Assembly: GCF_019175285.1 (NCBI RefSeq)
Contig: NC_056523.1
Coordinates: 122,456,623-122,520,622, forward strand
DNA: 64,000 nucleotides
Origin: Sceloporus undulatus
Lineage: Eukaryota; Chordata; Lepidosauria; Squamata; Phrynosomatidae
Direction: 5' to 3'
The notes under the pieces are model-generated. The model had not been told where the DNA came from. It did not search any database and saw only the letters and a list, made by a program, of their open reading frames with translations. The position numbers and the translations under genes are program-made. Shown one piece after another: positions 47,701-59,180 of the stretch (positions are counted from its first letter, which is position 1; the number at the start of each line of letters is the position of its first letter).

Positions 47701-50700
47701 ATACCATCTGTAATTGGGTATTTTCTGTTGCAATACAGGAGTATCTTCCTTCAAAAACCTTTACTTTAAACTGTGTGTGATAAGTTTCTGAATTAAGTAT
47801 TTACCAGTTTTCAAACTAGAGTTCTGGTAAATAATGTGCTATTCTAACTGTTTCGATTGCATTCTTTAAAGCAGGAAGTTATGAAACAAAACCTAATGGT
47901 TACTTTCCATGCAGATTTATTTTCTTTGTGCAGACATTAATCTTCTGTGTTCCAGATTGAAGGAAATTATACAATGTAGAAATTACACAGTCCTTTAATT
48001 TAGGAGTGCAAAATCTTTTACTTGACCAAAGTGAATTTGCTTTTGCTCTTTTCTGCTACAACCATGATACCTGAGTTCTTAGTGATGAAGGAAGTGAAAA
48101 CTCTCAATATTATAAGAATGTTGTAATTTAATTTTTAAAAAAAATTTAAAAAGATTTTTTTCCTATGTTTTTTAGTATATATAGTTAGGTTGAAGACATG
48201 TTTCCAAGATGTGGGCAGAGTGCTTGCAGTGTACAAGGTGCAAATTATGTTTCTCAAAACAGCAGAATGAATTACTATGATCCAAACACGCTGGAGAAAT
48301 AATCCAGTTTGAGACCACTTTAACTGCCCTGGCTCAATGCTAGGGAATTCTGGGAACTGTAGTTTTGTGAGACATTTAGCCTTCTCTGTCAAAGAACTCT
48401 GGTGCCAGAATAAACTATAATTCCCAGGATTCCCTGGCAGTGAGCCAGGGCAGTTAAAGCAGTTTCAAACTGGATTATTTCTGCAGTGTGTTTTGGACCT
48501 ATCAGGAGGGAATTTGACTTTGGTAGGAGCGGCTGATTTTGAGAAAATACTGCTGTCTAAACAGAATGGAACAACTGTTGGGCTGTGATCCAGAGATTCC
48601 TCAACCTTGCTTTAAGTGTTTGTTTTCATTTCCTGTGTTTGAATTATCCTTTTGTTTTGTGCACTAATTTGACTGAGGCATATGTTCTCCATTTGGGAAT
48701 ATTCCCTTTCCTTATTCAATCCAATAGAACTAGGACTGATTTACACATGTGAAGATCAGCGGTGTGATCCTTCCTGATCATTGTTAGATAAAAGTATAAC
48801 ATGAAGAAATGCATTTTATGAGCATTTACTGTGCTAGCTTAAAAATGCAACTACAGTCTCAAAAATGAGGAAAATATGAGCAAAGAAATGGGCTTTTAAA
48901 GTAAGAACTTACTAATAATTAGTACAGTACTTATGAGCCACTTGTCTGTCTAGCTTAGTAGTATCAAAACTGACAGCTCTCCCAGAATTTCAGTGCTGTA
49001 TCAATGGGGTAGTGCTGTATTTAGTGCTGTATCAACCTATGGTCCCTCTCCCCAAACAGACCTTTTTTTTTGTCTCATTGTAATGTGTTTTACCAATAAT
49101 TGTGTTGTTCATTACACACTATATCCAGTTGTAAACCTGTTGTGATTAAACTGTAGATGTCCATCTTCAAAAATAGTAACCTGACTATAAAATAGCATTC
49201 ATAGTGAATTAACATTTTAATTGTCTCATTAACCCTTTAAATTCCCAATATTAATAGTCCATCATTTAAGAACATTAATTTCTGAAGTTCGTGTGGAAAA
49301 GGTTGTTTAAAGGTGTGTGTGTTCCAAAATTTTATTCAAATATTTTGTTAGTAGCTTGAGGAACTAATCAACTTGAAACAAATCCGATTCATTGCAAACC
49401 CTCTTTGGAATATTTTGCATAATTAAAATGCAAGTTAGTAGCCTATTTTCTTCTGGCTTTTAAATTCCAGTAGAATATATATTTTAAAACTGTTATCTGT
49501 ACTTTATCTCAGGAAAGACATTCTTCTTCATTCCTCCCACAACTTTGCTATGTAGTTTTCTGTACTGTACCGATACATTTTTTGTTTGTTTGTTTGTTTG
49601 TTGCAGAACTCCCCACGACATCGATGGGATGAAGAAGAACCAAATTCACAAACAGTAAGAAACCATATTGTAAAGAGGCACAACATGGGGGAGGTCCCAC
49701 GTAAAGGGCTTGAGATATCATGTTCTGGGAGTGTTTTCCTTTCTTTGTTGTTGTTGGGTTTTTAAAAATATTTTTTCTTTTTAAACAGACCTGACAAGAT
49801 GTTTGTTGCCCTTTCATCTGGGTAATATGAGCCATCTTGAAAAAAGCTTAATATCCAGTTCTGGTAATCTTGGTCTGATGGAACACACTGCTCTGATGGA
49901 ACACTAAACTTGTCTTTGGCAAACCAGATCATACTCAAATTATAGCATACTTTTAAAATCCTGGATTTGACATTTGTGTCCCACAGGTGTAAAGTCTCTT
50001 TTGTGTGTGGAAGCTTTGTGATCCAGTGGTTCATTTCTGCTGGTGATAAGAAGGAGGCAAATCTATTTTAGATGTTTAGGGAATCCCTACGGATCAGTGG
50101 AAGATGGCCCAATAGGTTACATAGTGAGAACAAATTAGCTTAAATTGCCTCCTTCCTCCTGGCTCTACCCTGGCTGTTCGACCAACAAATACTGCATCTA
50201 ACCTAATTTTCATGTATGTATGTGACTTGTATACAAGTGTATTTTTATTTGCAGAGTATTTAGTCAACTTTGTTTATCCTTCCAGTAATAAAGCCATGTA
50301 GATATTATTTTTTTGCTGCATGTAACCAAAGGCCATCATATATGCGGTCAGCTACATGTGAATTCTCCCTCACTACTATTTTACTTAATATGTGTCACTG
50401 CATTTTGAAAGAGGATGCGAAGTAGAAGGGGGTTAGGAGAAGGATTTAAGTAGGTTGGATTATGTAAGGAGAAGGTCTGAGAAGGAGAAAGAACAAGAAG
50501 GACGATGAAAGAAGATACTAACAAATGTGCATAAGATGCCCAGAATATGAAGATAAGAAGAAAATCCCACAATATATGCAATTTACTTTTTTGTCTGCTT
50601 AACCTCTCTGAACCCTTCAAAGATTTCTTTTGTCTGTTTGTTTTATATGATGAATGTGATGTGATATTTTAATTAATAAAATTCATTTTAAAAAATATGT

Positions 50701-53700
50701 CTCACTTTCATTTTCAGGAAAGAGATCATAATAGTGAAGGAGAAGACGAAGACAAATATGCAGATGATATTGATATGCCTGGACAAAATTTTGATTCCAA
50801 AAGGCGAATTACAGTCCGAAACCTGCGTATTCGAGAAGATACTGCTAAAGTAAGAGATGCACATGAACTATTGTCCTTATTTAGTTATTGTCCTCCATGT
50901 CATTATCCTCATTGTCTTAATTACTTATTCTTTTATTTTTCCAAGCTATAATTACTATTACTATTCAGGCAGCAATGAGAACAGGGATTTCTCAATTAGG
51001 GCTGACTCTCAAGCTGTTCCTTGAAATCCAGAGTGCTGGTGCCACAAACACAGTCTCAATATGCAGTGAAAATACTGGTACAACTTCTGATAAGTTCCTT
51101 CTTCGTCTTGTCTAGAAGCATAGTGTCCTAGTAAATTTATTTCCTGAATCAAAGCTAGAGCTGTCCTTTGGAAAACAAAATGTCAGTTGCCTTCCACAGC
51201 ATTTCACTTATGTGGAGGACACAGAAGAGGAAATATATCAATTTTTGAATACATATTGCCTGTGTTTCTGTATACTTCTGAATTTATCCCTGAGTTTTGA
51301 CAGGAATCCAGTTCAGCCTTTGTTGAAGGCATGAGCCTCACTTTGAACAAATTCCAAATCTCTCCTTAGAGGACCAGTGATTTGTGGGTTCAAGATTCAT
51401 GCTTTGATAATGCACACTAGTAAAAATGGTATAATATAAAATAAAGAAAAGGGGTTTGCTTTATCTTTACTTGAAATGAAGTAATAAGTTTATTCCAGTG
51501 ATAAGCATGCTCAAAGCTGGAAAGTAAAATCCATTTCTCTTAATGGGCTTTATTAGAGATATGTCTGAGGTAAATTAAAATTGCCTCCAGGTGAGTAAAG
51601 ATAATACTGTGTATTACTGTATTGTTGATTTTACCTATTTCTATATGGGATTGTTCTAAGAGGATTTCATGGTGGATAAACAGCATCTATCAAAAATTGC
51701 ATTGCCTTTTTGGAGAGGCCAAAAGACAGAAATGTATCTCTCCCTTTCTCTTCTGAAACACAGCATTCCTTCCTAAAATATCTGAATGGGGGCTAGTTGA
51801 TAGCATTGTGATGAGTGACAGAATGTAGAGTGTATCCCAGTTCAAACAGACTGGGTGCATTTTAAGCTGTTGGGATAACTTTTTGACCTATAGGAGACTT
51901 AGGTGTATCTTCTCAAGAGAAAGTTAGCAACATTTTGGGAACCCTTGTTTTATTGAGTTGTGCTTTCAGAATAGCTGTGTTGTGCAGAAGTATATAATCA
52001 AGGTACTCTTATTACCTGACCAAAAGTTTCAAGTCAGCATTCTGATGTTTTTCCAGTACTTGCGGAATCTAGACCCCAACTCTGCATACTATGACCCCAA
52101 AACCAGAGCAATGAGAGAGAATCCATATGCCAACGCAGGAAAGAATCCAGATGAGTAAGTCTATAATTAACTTGCTTCAATAATTTGACAAAGTGACTAT
52201 GTCGTGGGCTGGACTGTCCTTTCTACACACATATATGGCCATTGCCACCAGCTATACTGTGGGAAGGATTGGGAGGCAGCAAGAGAGGGAAAGAAAGAAA
52301 GGCTCCTACTTCTGCTAAACCAATCCCAGATCCTACTTCCATCAGTTGTCCTGTGGAACAGATTCTTACAGGCTGTGATTTCGAATAATGCTTTATAGTA
52401 CCTTTTATTAATGAATGTTTATATTACTTGTAATATAATTCTGCCTTGGCAGAATTTTTATTCTCAATATATAAATTGTAACAAATTTAAATTAATTAAA
52501 TTGTGTGTCTTTGCAAACATAAATATTTTCCTGCCAAAGAAGCAGTATATAACAGTGGAAATTATGAGCGGTGCTGGTGCCAGTACTGGTTTCATATTAT
52601 GAACTTCATTGAATTTGATTTTGTAGCTGTACCAGTTTGAGAGCAAATTATTAGTCTTTAGAGTTATAATTTTGTCTCTAGAATAAACTATAGAATAAAG
52701 AATATGGTGCACAGGCATCCACATCCCAGGTCATAAGACCTCCAGTGAGCATTATGTCTAGCAACTTGTATTCCCTTCTTTAAGCACTTTGTGTATCCAA
52801 GTAAGGAAGGAGAAAGAAATTGCTGGAGTCTCTCATTCTTGCCTCTTTTGTCAGGGCCTCTTCTTAAACCACAGAACTAAGGGCAAGGCAGAGTTTTCCA
52901 TCATTTCAGCTTGGATAATATAGGAGGGAGCCCTGGTGGCACAGTGGTTAAATACCTGTACTGCAGCCACTCACTCAAAACCACAAGGTTGCGAGTTCAA
53001 GACCAGCTAAAGGGCTCAAGCTTGACTCAGGCTTGCATCCTTCCAAGTCGCTAAAATGAGTACCCAGATTGTTGGGGGCAAATTAGCTAACAGTTGTAAA
53101 CCGCTTAGACACCGCTTAGGTGGTATGAAGCGGTATATAAATTAAGCTTGTTTGTTTGTTTGTTTTATCTGCTTATAGCTGGTGAGATAAATCGCCAACT
53201 CTTAAGTCAGGGTGGACAAAATGTGGTCTGCAGCCCATCAAAGCTGTTTTTGCAGCCCTTGGCCCTTCTTCAAACACAATGGGCTGCCTTTTTGATGGCA
53301 ATTCATCTCTTTTAAAGGTGCAGGACGCCCTTGTACAATGGGCCTTTGGTATCCACTGGGCTTTGGTTCCAGGAGCCCTCATGGGTACCAAAATCTGTGG
53401 ATGCTCAAGTCTCATTCAATACAATGGCATAATGAAATGGTATCACTTATATAAATGGCAAAATAAGAGTTTACTTTTTGGAATTGATATATTTTTAAAA
53501 TAAAATATTTTCAAGCCATGGGTGGTTGACGCTATGAATAAGAAATCCATGGATAGGGAGGGCTGACTTGACATTTGGCCACTTCCATTATTTGCTTTTG
53601 GGCTTTGATATTTTGGAGAGTTTGCCCAGGGCTCACTGAGACTGAAGCAAAGAAAATGGCCTCTAGGTGCACAATTATTCTCACCTCTTCTGAGTGCTCA

Positions 53701-56700
53701 GGCACATGCAGAGGGCTTGGAAGATGGAGAAGACCTGGTAGTGAGCTCTGTGGGGGACTGGCTAGGTAATAATTGTGGCTTGTGTGAACACTTTTTTTCA
53801 TTTTCTTAGGGTAATTCAGAAAGGAAGATGGTTGAAGGAAGATAGCAAGAAATTTCTTTTTCATTTAAGATGTTATGAAAAGGTTGTTTTTCATACAGTG
53901 TTTTGGCAGTTACTGATTGTGCACATTACTCCTGTTTACAAACTTGAAAATGTTGATAAGTAGAGTAATTTCTCCCAGAGATACACCAAGTAGACTGTTT
54001 TTCACAGGGTGTTGGGTGAAAGTCAACTTATGTATCACTAAATCTTATTATTAAGTCATTTTCACATTTTTGCCTACAAGGAAGTAGCTCCTCCTAGCTA
54101 AAATGCAGCATGAGAAGTATGGTGAATTCCAGTGCCACATCATGAACAAGGAAGCTCTCTTATTGTAAAGTCATAAATTAATAAGACAATTATTATACAC
54201 TGCTCCCTCGGGTTACGAAATTAATTCGTTCCGCGGCCGCTTTCGTAACCCGAAAAGCCTTCGTAAGCCGAAATGCCATAGGCGCTAATGGGGAAAAGCC
54301 GCGATTCCGTGCGAAAAAGCCGGAAAAAGCACCAAAATTTTTTTCGTAACCCGAAAAAACATTCGTAACCCGGAACAATTATTTCCTATGGGATTTTTTC
54401 GTATCCCGGAAATTTCGTAACCTGGGTATTTCGTATCCCGAGGTACCACTGTACTTTCTGTGCATATGTACGTTCAAACCATACTAGGAACATGTTCACT
54501 TACAAGGTCAAATCTGTTTCTTTCTTCCAGAGTTAGTTACGCAGGAGATAACTTTGTTCGTTACACTGGAGCTACCATATCAATGGCACAGACTCAGCGT
54601 AAGTACTGGCTAACATCTCCCCAAGTGGTGTCACACATTTTTTCTTAATAAACTATACTTTAAATGTGATCTTTTATGTTTTGGGGAGAAAACCACACCC
54701 ACTTAACTGTTAGGAAGGGTGGATTTGTTGCATGTGTAGCTGTGTATATGGGGGAAGGAATATCGCAGGAATCAGTCACTATTGGTGGCATCTTCTAAAA
54801 TACTCAGAAAAATCCTGAATGTATTAAAGAGTATCACTTGCACACCTCATTCCCCTTAAAAGCTTGACCAGCTTTCAGATATGAAAGTATGAGTGTACAC
54901 ACAACCATCCACAGCCAAACAAATGTTGACTGCAGACAACAGCATGTAGTCATGTGATCAACCAGTCATTTACAGATAGGAATTAACAGACAATTTACTT
55001 CCTTTTAGCATAAAGTGGGTTTCCAATATCCATGTGTCCTCCAAGCCCAGTTTTCCCTTTTTCCCTCAGCTCCTTAGACGGAGTGGGAAAAGACCTTGGA
55101 AAATGCATATTCTCCAAGCTGATGCACTTCCTTTCCCCCGATCACTAGTGACCATCAAAGTAGAAGGGCACTGGGCAAGCAGTGGCTCTCCTTGGAGCTG
55201 GCTCCACACAGTCAGGCTCCAAGAGACCCATGGTAAGTACAGTGGTACCTCGGGTTACGAAATTAATTCGTTCCGCCGCCGCTTTCGTAACCCGAAAAGC
55301 CTTCGCAAGCCGAAAACCCATAGGCGCTAATGGGGAAAAGCCGCGATTTCGTGTGAAATAGCGCCGAAAAGCACCAAAATTTTCTTCGTAACCCGAAATA
55401 ACCTTCGTAACCCGGAACAGTTATTTCCTATGGGATTTTTTCGTATCCCGGAAATTTCGTAACGTGGGTATTTCGTATCCCGGGGTACCACTGTATCCTG
55501 GAACTGGAAAGCATTTCAGGAAGGAGAAAGGTGAATCAAGAGAAAGCCATCTTTTTGCCCTGCTGTTGTCCTTCACTTCCTCCCACTTTGTTGCAAAATT
55601 TTATATTCGAGGTTCCCATTGTGATAAACCTAATAGCTTAAATTCATGTATATCAGAACAACTGATGATCTTTCCTTCTCTTGATCTCCAAAGTGTTTGC
55701 CTGGGAGGCTTATGAAAAAGGCTCTGAAGTTCACCTTCAGGCAGACCCTACAAAGCTTGAACTCTTGTATAAATCCTTCAAAGTGAAAAAAGAAGACTTT
55801 AAAGAACAACAGAAAGAAAGCATCTTAGAGAAGGTAGGTATTGGTGTTCTTGAAGATGTCTTTTTTGTAAAAGTATGTGGTATTTGCACATGCATATTTT
55901 AGTATTATAGTTCTCACAAAGTCAAATGACAGAAACTTTTGCTAAAACTATTAAAAAGCCAATATGCTTTTGGAAAGGAAATTGATGTATAGTTCTAAAC
56001 TTGAGGTGCATTTACTTAAAAGAGCCCAGTACTGCAAATTGTTGCTCTATTGTAGTGATTTATACTGAATGAGTATAATCATCAGTAGACATGTGACATG
56101 TGATTTCTTCAATGAAGTACAGACACAGAGAGATATAAATAACAGTATTTTGAGCACCTGTAAAATATTATATAGTTACATGTTAACTAGTATTTCACTA
56201 AAGATTTTCAAAACTTTTTTCTAGTATGGTGGACAAGAACATCTGGATGCCCCACCACCTGAATTACTGCTTGCTCAGACAGAAGATTATGTGGAATATT
56301 CTAGACATGGAACAGTTATTAAAGGCCAGGAGAAAGCTGTTGCTCGTTCTAAATACGAGGAAGATATAATGATCAACAATCACACGGTTAGCACCTAGAA
56401 AAAGAGATTTTAAAAAAAAAATAAGGCTGTTCAAGTGCAATACACTTGATCATGTTCGAGCAGGGTTCTTATACTCAAGTATATTTACATTATACATTTC
56501 AGTTTATTTATTCTCTTAGGAGTTCAAGCAAGTACACAATATATTTTTGGTCTTTCATCCCCCCCCCCCCCCTCCCTCTTTATCTTCACAACAAAGATGT
56601 GAATAAATTCAGGTGGAAACAGAGGGTCTGGCCCAGCATCACCCATTGAGATTCATGGCTAAGTGGAAATGCAACTTGACAGAGTGACTTTGGTTGAGTC

Positions 56701-59180
56701 ACTGAATACACTCTCCCTTGGCAAAATTATAATGAAGTGAGAAACTGAGGCAGAATGTCCTTCTGTTCTAAGCCCATTCAAAGTAAACAGTAATTTCTAA
56801 AAGAAAGGCCCTAATTTAAGAGATATCAATTATTAAGCTCTTTAGAAAGGAATGTGATGTGTTGATCACATCATTTGTTGCATTCATTTCAATGGGGCTT
56901 AATCTTGACTAATTTGGGAGGAACTGAAGATCATCTTAATACATATTTTCTTTGGTTTTACTTCTGCTAATGATTTATTCAGAATTTTACATGAGGTAAA
57001 TGTATAAAAGCAAAAGCTTACAGAGAAAATATGAGTAATAGTACAGTATAGAAAAGGCTGGTTCAGCTAATTGCAACAATTTTCATTTCCTGATGGGGCA
57101 ATGGGGGTATAAAATGTAAAAATTGTTAGCAACAATTAAGAAAATATTTCTTTTACATACATAAATGAAATGGTGTCATAATGGTATACAAGAAATGCCA
57201 TAAATTGCCATGATTGTAAATGCATTAAGGACACAATCCCACTAAAAAGAAACATTTTCATATCCCCCTCATTTCATTAGTAGAATTAAACAAATGGTTA
57301 TATTTCTCATTCACATATATTAGTAGGACTTAAAGGAACATTTATTGACATTTTTCTTATCACTACAGACTTGTACATCTAGATTTGGAAGATAATAATA
57401 CAAGACAGGTAGAAGATTTTATTGCCAGTCAGAGACTTTGAATTTTTTTAGGGTGGGTCACATTCTGTATTTTGGATGAACTGCTTTTTGTTTCAACCTA
57501 GAAATGTTTGGTAAGGACTTCTTTCATATACAGAGGAATGATGGCTTCATGCTATGCATCCCTAGGCTGAAAATGTGACACTGGGTTTTGTAAATCTGAG
57601 GAGACTGATATTCTGTTTCTAGAAAATGTTGTGTATGTTGTGTTTTTCTTGAAACATGTTTATAAAATTATATATAATTTACTATTTTTCTTTTTCTTCT
57701 TCTTCATATTGTTTTGTTTTGTCTTTGCCTACAGTGTATTTGGGGTTCCTATTGGAAAGAAGGCAAATGGGGGTACAAATGCTGCTACTCATTTGTCAAG
57801 TATTCATACTGCACAGGAGAAGCTGGAAAAGAACTCACTGTAAGAACTGGCTTATCTACTAGAATGATAGATTTCTGCTTTACATTTTTTTAAGCCAGCC
57901 TAATGATAGTCTTTTTTTGTGAAATCTAATTTTGCTACTCTGTTGCTTCTTCTTCAGAATGCTGATGGAGAATTGCCAAGTGACCTGCATGAGGAGGAGT
58001 ATATGTCCAAACCCAAAACTCTTGTAGAGGTAGGTTGACTTTTTCTCCTGCCTGCCTTCCTTTCTACAAAAGTCTAGTGATGTGCAGCAAAAAGATTGCT
58101 CTGTTGATCAGACTAGTAGTGATTAACATTTCATCTTTACAAATACTATGTTTTCTTCATCCTAATACTTAGAAGGTACTGAATATAAAATGCAGTTTCT
58201 ACTAGCTTTGCAACATAGGTGGGTTCCTTGCCATCCTTATAGTGCTTCTCCATTGCATTTGGCTTTATTATGTTCTTCTACAGAGCTCTACAAAAATTGT
58301 GCTGGAGAGCCCATGTGCATATTATAAAAGTGCAGATGTCTTATACATGGTATAGCAAATAAGAAAATCTCTAGCCATTTGGAAGCTTTATATGTGCATC
58401 ATAGCAACTATCTATGCAAATTAATGTTTTAAATTTTTTAATTGAAATTATTTTAACTATGTTGTATTTTTAACTGTTTTTTTAATATTAGAACTATTTT
58501 TAATTTCTCTTAACTTTTGTATTGTTGCAGTTCTATCCTTTTAAAATTATTGTAAGCTCCCTTGAATCCCATTTTGGGAGAAAAGCGAGATATAAGTCCA
58601 ATAAATAAATAAATTCCATGCAGCTTGGAATCTTTGCACTGTCCTCTGCAATATCTATTTTATATTATTACCTTTTCTACATTAAACAGATACACCAAGA
58701 AAAACAAAAAGAGGAAAAGAAGAAGAAAAAGAAAAAGCATAAGAAGAGCACAAGTTCTGATAGTGAAGGAGAAGAGAGAAAGAAACAGGAAAAATTGAAA
58801 AAGGTATACTTTGCCATAGTGAGCAACTTGATCTTCATAATGCTAATCACAACTACATGTCCATTTTTCCATCTTCTTTCTATTCTTGTCTTTCAGCGAA
58901 CAGTCATTTTCTGCATTGGTTATTTGCATTTCCTTGGTAGTTTCAGTAAATGTTCACATTCTAGGCTCTGTTGTTAACACAGTTTTGGATTATGTTACAG
59001 GCATTAAATGCAGAAGAAGCTCGTCTCCTTCACGTGAAAGAAATCATGCAGTTAGATGAGAGAAAAAGGCCATACAACAGCATGTATGAAAGCCGTGAGC
59101 CAACAGAGGAGGAAATGGAGGCTTACCGAATGAAGCGGCAGCGACCAGATGATCCTATGGCTTCGTTCCTGGGACAGTAA
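41727..59180 (+). CDS. SLU7: Pre-mRNA-splicing factor SLU7, spliced, 588 aa
   Basis: SLU7 acts in the nucleus at the second catalytic step of splicing, helping choose the 3' splice site. Coding exons: 41,727-41,905; 43,355-43,508; 43,867-43,947; 45,328-45,492; 46,409-46,477; 49,607-49,654; 50,718-50,849; 52,057-52,154; 54,531-54,598; 55,694-55,833; 56,225-56,386; 57,735-57,839; 57,958-58,029; 58,690-58,803; 59,001-59,180. All introns are GT-AG and the phases fit (1,767 nt with stop). Human SLU7 is 586 aa. The first about 25 residues are lineage-specific; [15 protein letters not shown] and onward is nearly identical to human. The zinc knuckle C-X2-C-X4-H-X4-C is at 123-136 ([14 protein letters not shown]). 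RKRDRW-type and [14 protein letters not shown] blocks follow. A lysine-rich, serine-containing stretch lies at about 496-529, and the end is [14 protein letters not shown]. The residue at the exon 12/13 junction is Cys where human has His. Confidence 0.97.
42140..42310. mobile_element. MITE remnant in SLU7 intron 2
   Basis: The phrases cacggcacagtttccggcca and catctaaacaccatgcccc echo the right half of the foldback MITE at 12,079-12,284. Confidence 0.4.
44975..45183. mobile_element. Tigger-like MITE in SLU7 intron 4
   Basis: The left end is cagtgtgccctcgtcttaca and the right end is cgcatatgacacaagtgcac followed by tg, an imperfect inverted repeat. Confidence 0.6.
45585..45690. repeat. Diverged interspersed repeat in SLU7 intron 5
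   Basis: The phrases ggtccatctagttcagtgtt, ctgacaggcagctttctgag and ttcagacaagagtctttccc match a repeat common in squamates. I cannot classify it. Confidence 0.4.
47112..47700 (-). mobile_element. CR1 LINE fragment in SLU7 intron 6
   Basis: Reverse-strand CR1: tagagttggaagagaccaca, ctgtcaggaggttcctccta, atgttgaggtgaactctctt, then ccattgttccgggtcctgtt. It is the same family as the copy at 29.5 kb and lies antisense to SLU7. Confidence 0.9.
48281..48499. mobile_element. Foldback MITE in SLU7 intron 6
   Basis: A well-preserved copy. The left end is tccaaacacgctggagaaat and the right end ctgcagtgtgttttggacc. The arms of about 75-80 bp include actgccctggctcaatgcta and agtgagccagggcagttaaa. Confidence 0.88.
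52928..53160 (+). mobile_element. tRNA-derived SINE with L2-like tail in SLU7 intron 9
   Basis: The A box is in gtggcacagtggttaaatac and the B box in ggttgcgagttcaagacc. The tail reads cttaggtggtatgaagcggt followed by atataaatta and a (tttg)n run. The tail is of the kind shared with L2 LINEs. It is a different family from the Sauria SINEs. Confidence 0.8.
53210..53328. mobile_element. Decayed hAT-like repeat
   Basis: The phrases gggtggacaaaatgtggtct and gcagcccatcaaagctg fit a caggggtgggcaaa-type hAT family. The right end is unclear. Confidence 0.35.
53331..53575 (+). mobile_element. Tigger-like MITE in SLU7 intron 9
   Basis: The phrases gggcctttggtatccactgg, ggctttggttccaggag, gtggatgctcaagtctc and catggatagggagggctgac follow the family order. 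Confidence 0.75.
54198..54451 (+). mobile_element. Mariner-type CpG-rich MITE, copy A (SLU7 intron 9)
   Basis: A 254-bp copy flanked by TA on each side. The ends are cactgctccctcgggttacg and cccgaggtaccactg. Inside, the motif ttcgtaacccg and close variants recur about seven times. Many CpG sites survive. It lies 80 bases before exon 10. Confidence 0.88.
55240..55493 (+). mobile_element. Mariner-type CpG-rich MITE, copy B (SLU7 intron 10)
   Basis: Same length and TA flanks. The ends are cagtggtacctcgggttacg and cccggggtaccactg, a nearly perfect inverted repeat. It has the same orientation as copy A and lies 200 bases before exon 11. Confidence 0.9.
58430..58612 (+). mobile_element. L2-like LINE 3' tail in SLU7 intron 14
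   Basis: A T-rich lead is followed by attgtaagctcccttgaatc, ttttgggagaaaagcgagat and ataagtccaataaataaata. This is the conserved 3' tail of L2-class elements. It ends about 80 bases before exon 15. Confidence 0.65.

Noticed and set aside
19482-53001. tRNA and 5S rRNA genes
   Set aside because: The A/B-box and 5S-like segments are SINE heads with LINE-like tails and many substitutions. None folds as a complete RNA gene.
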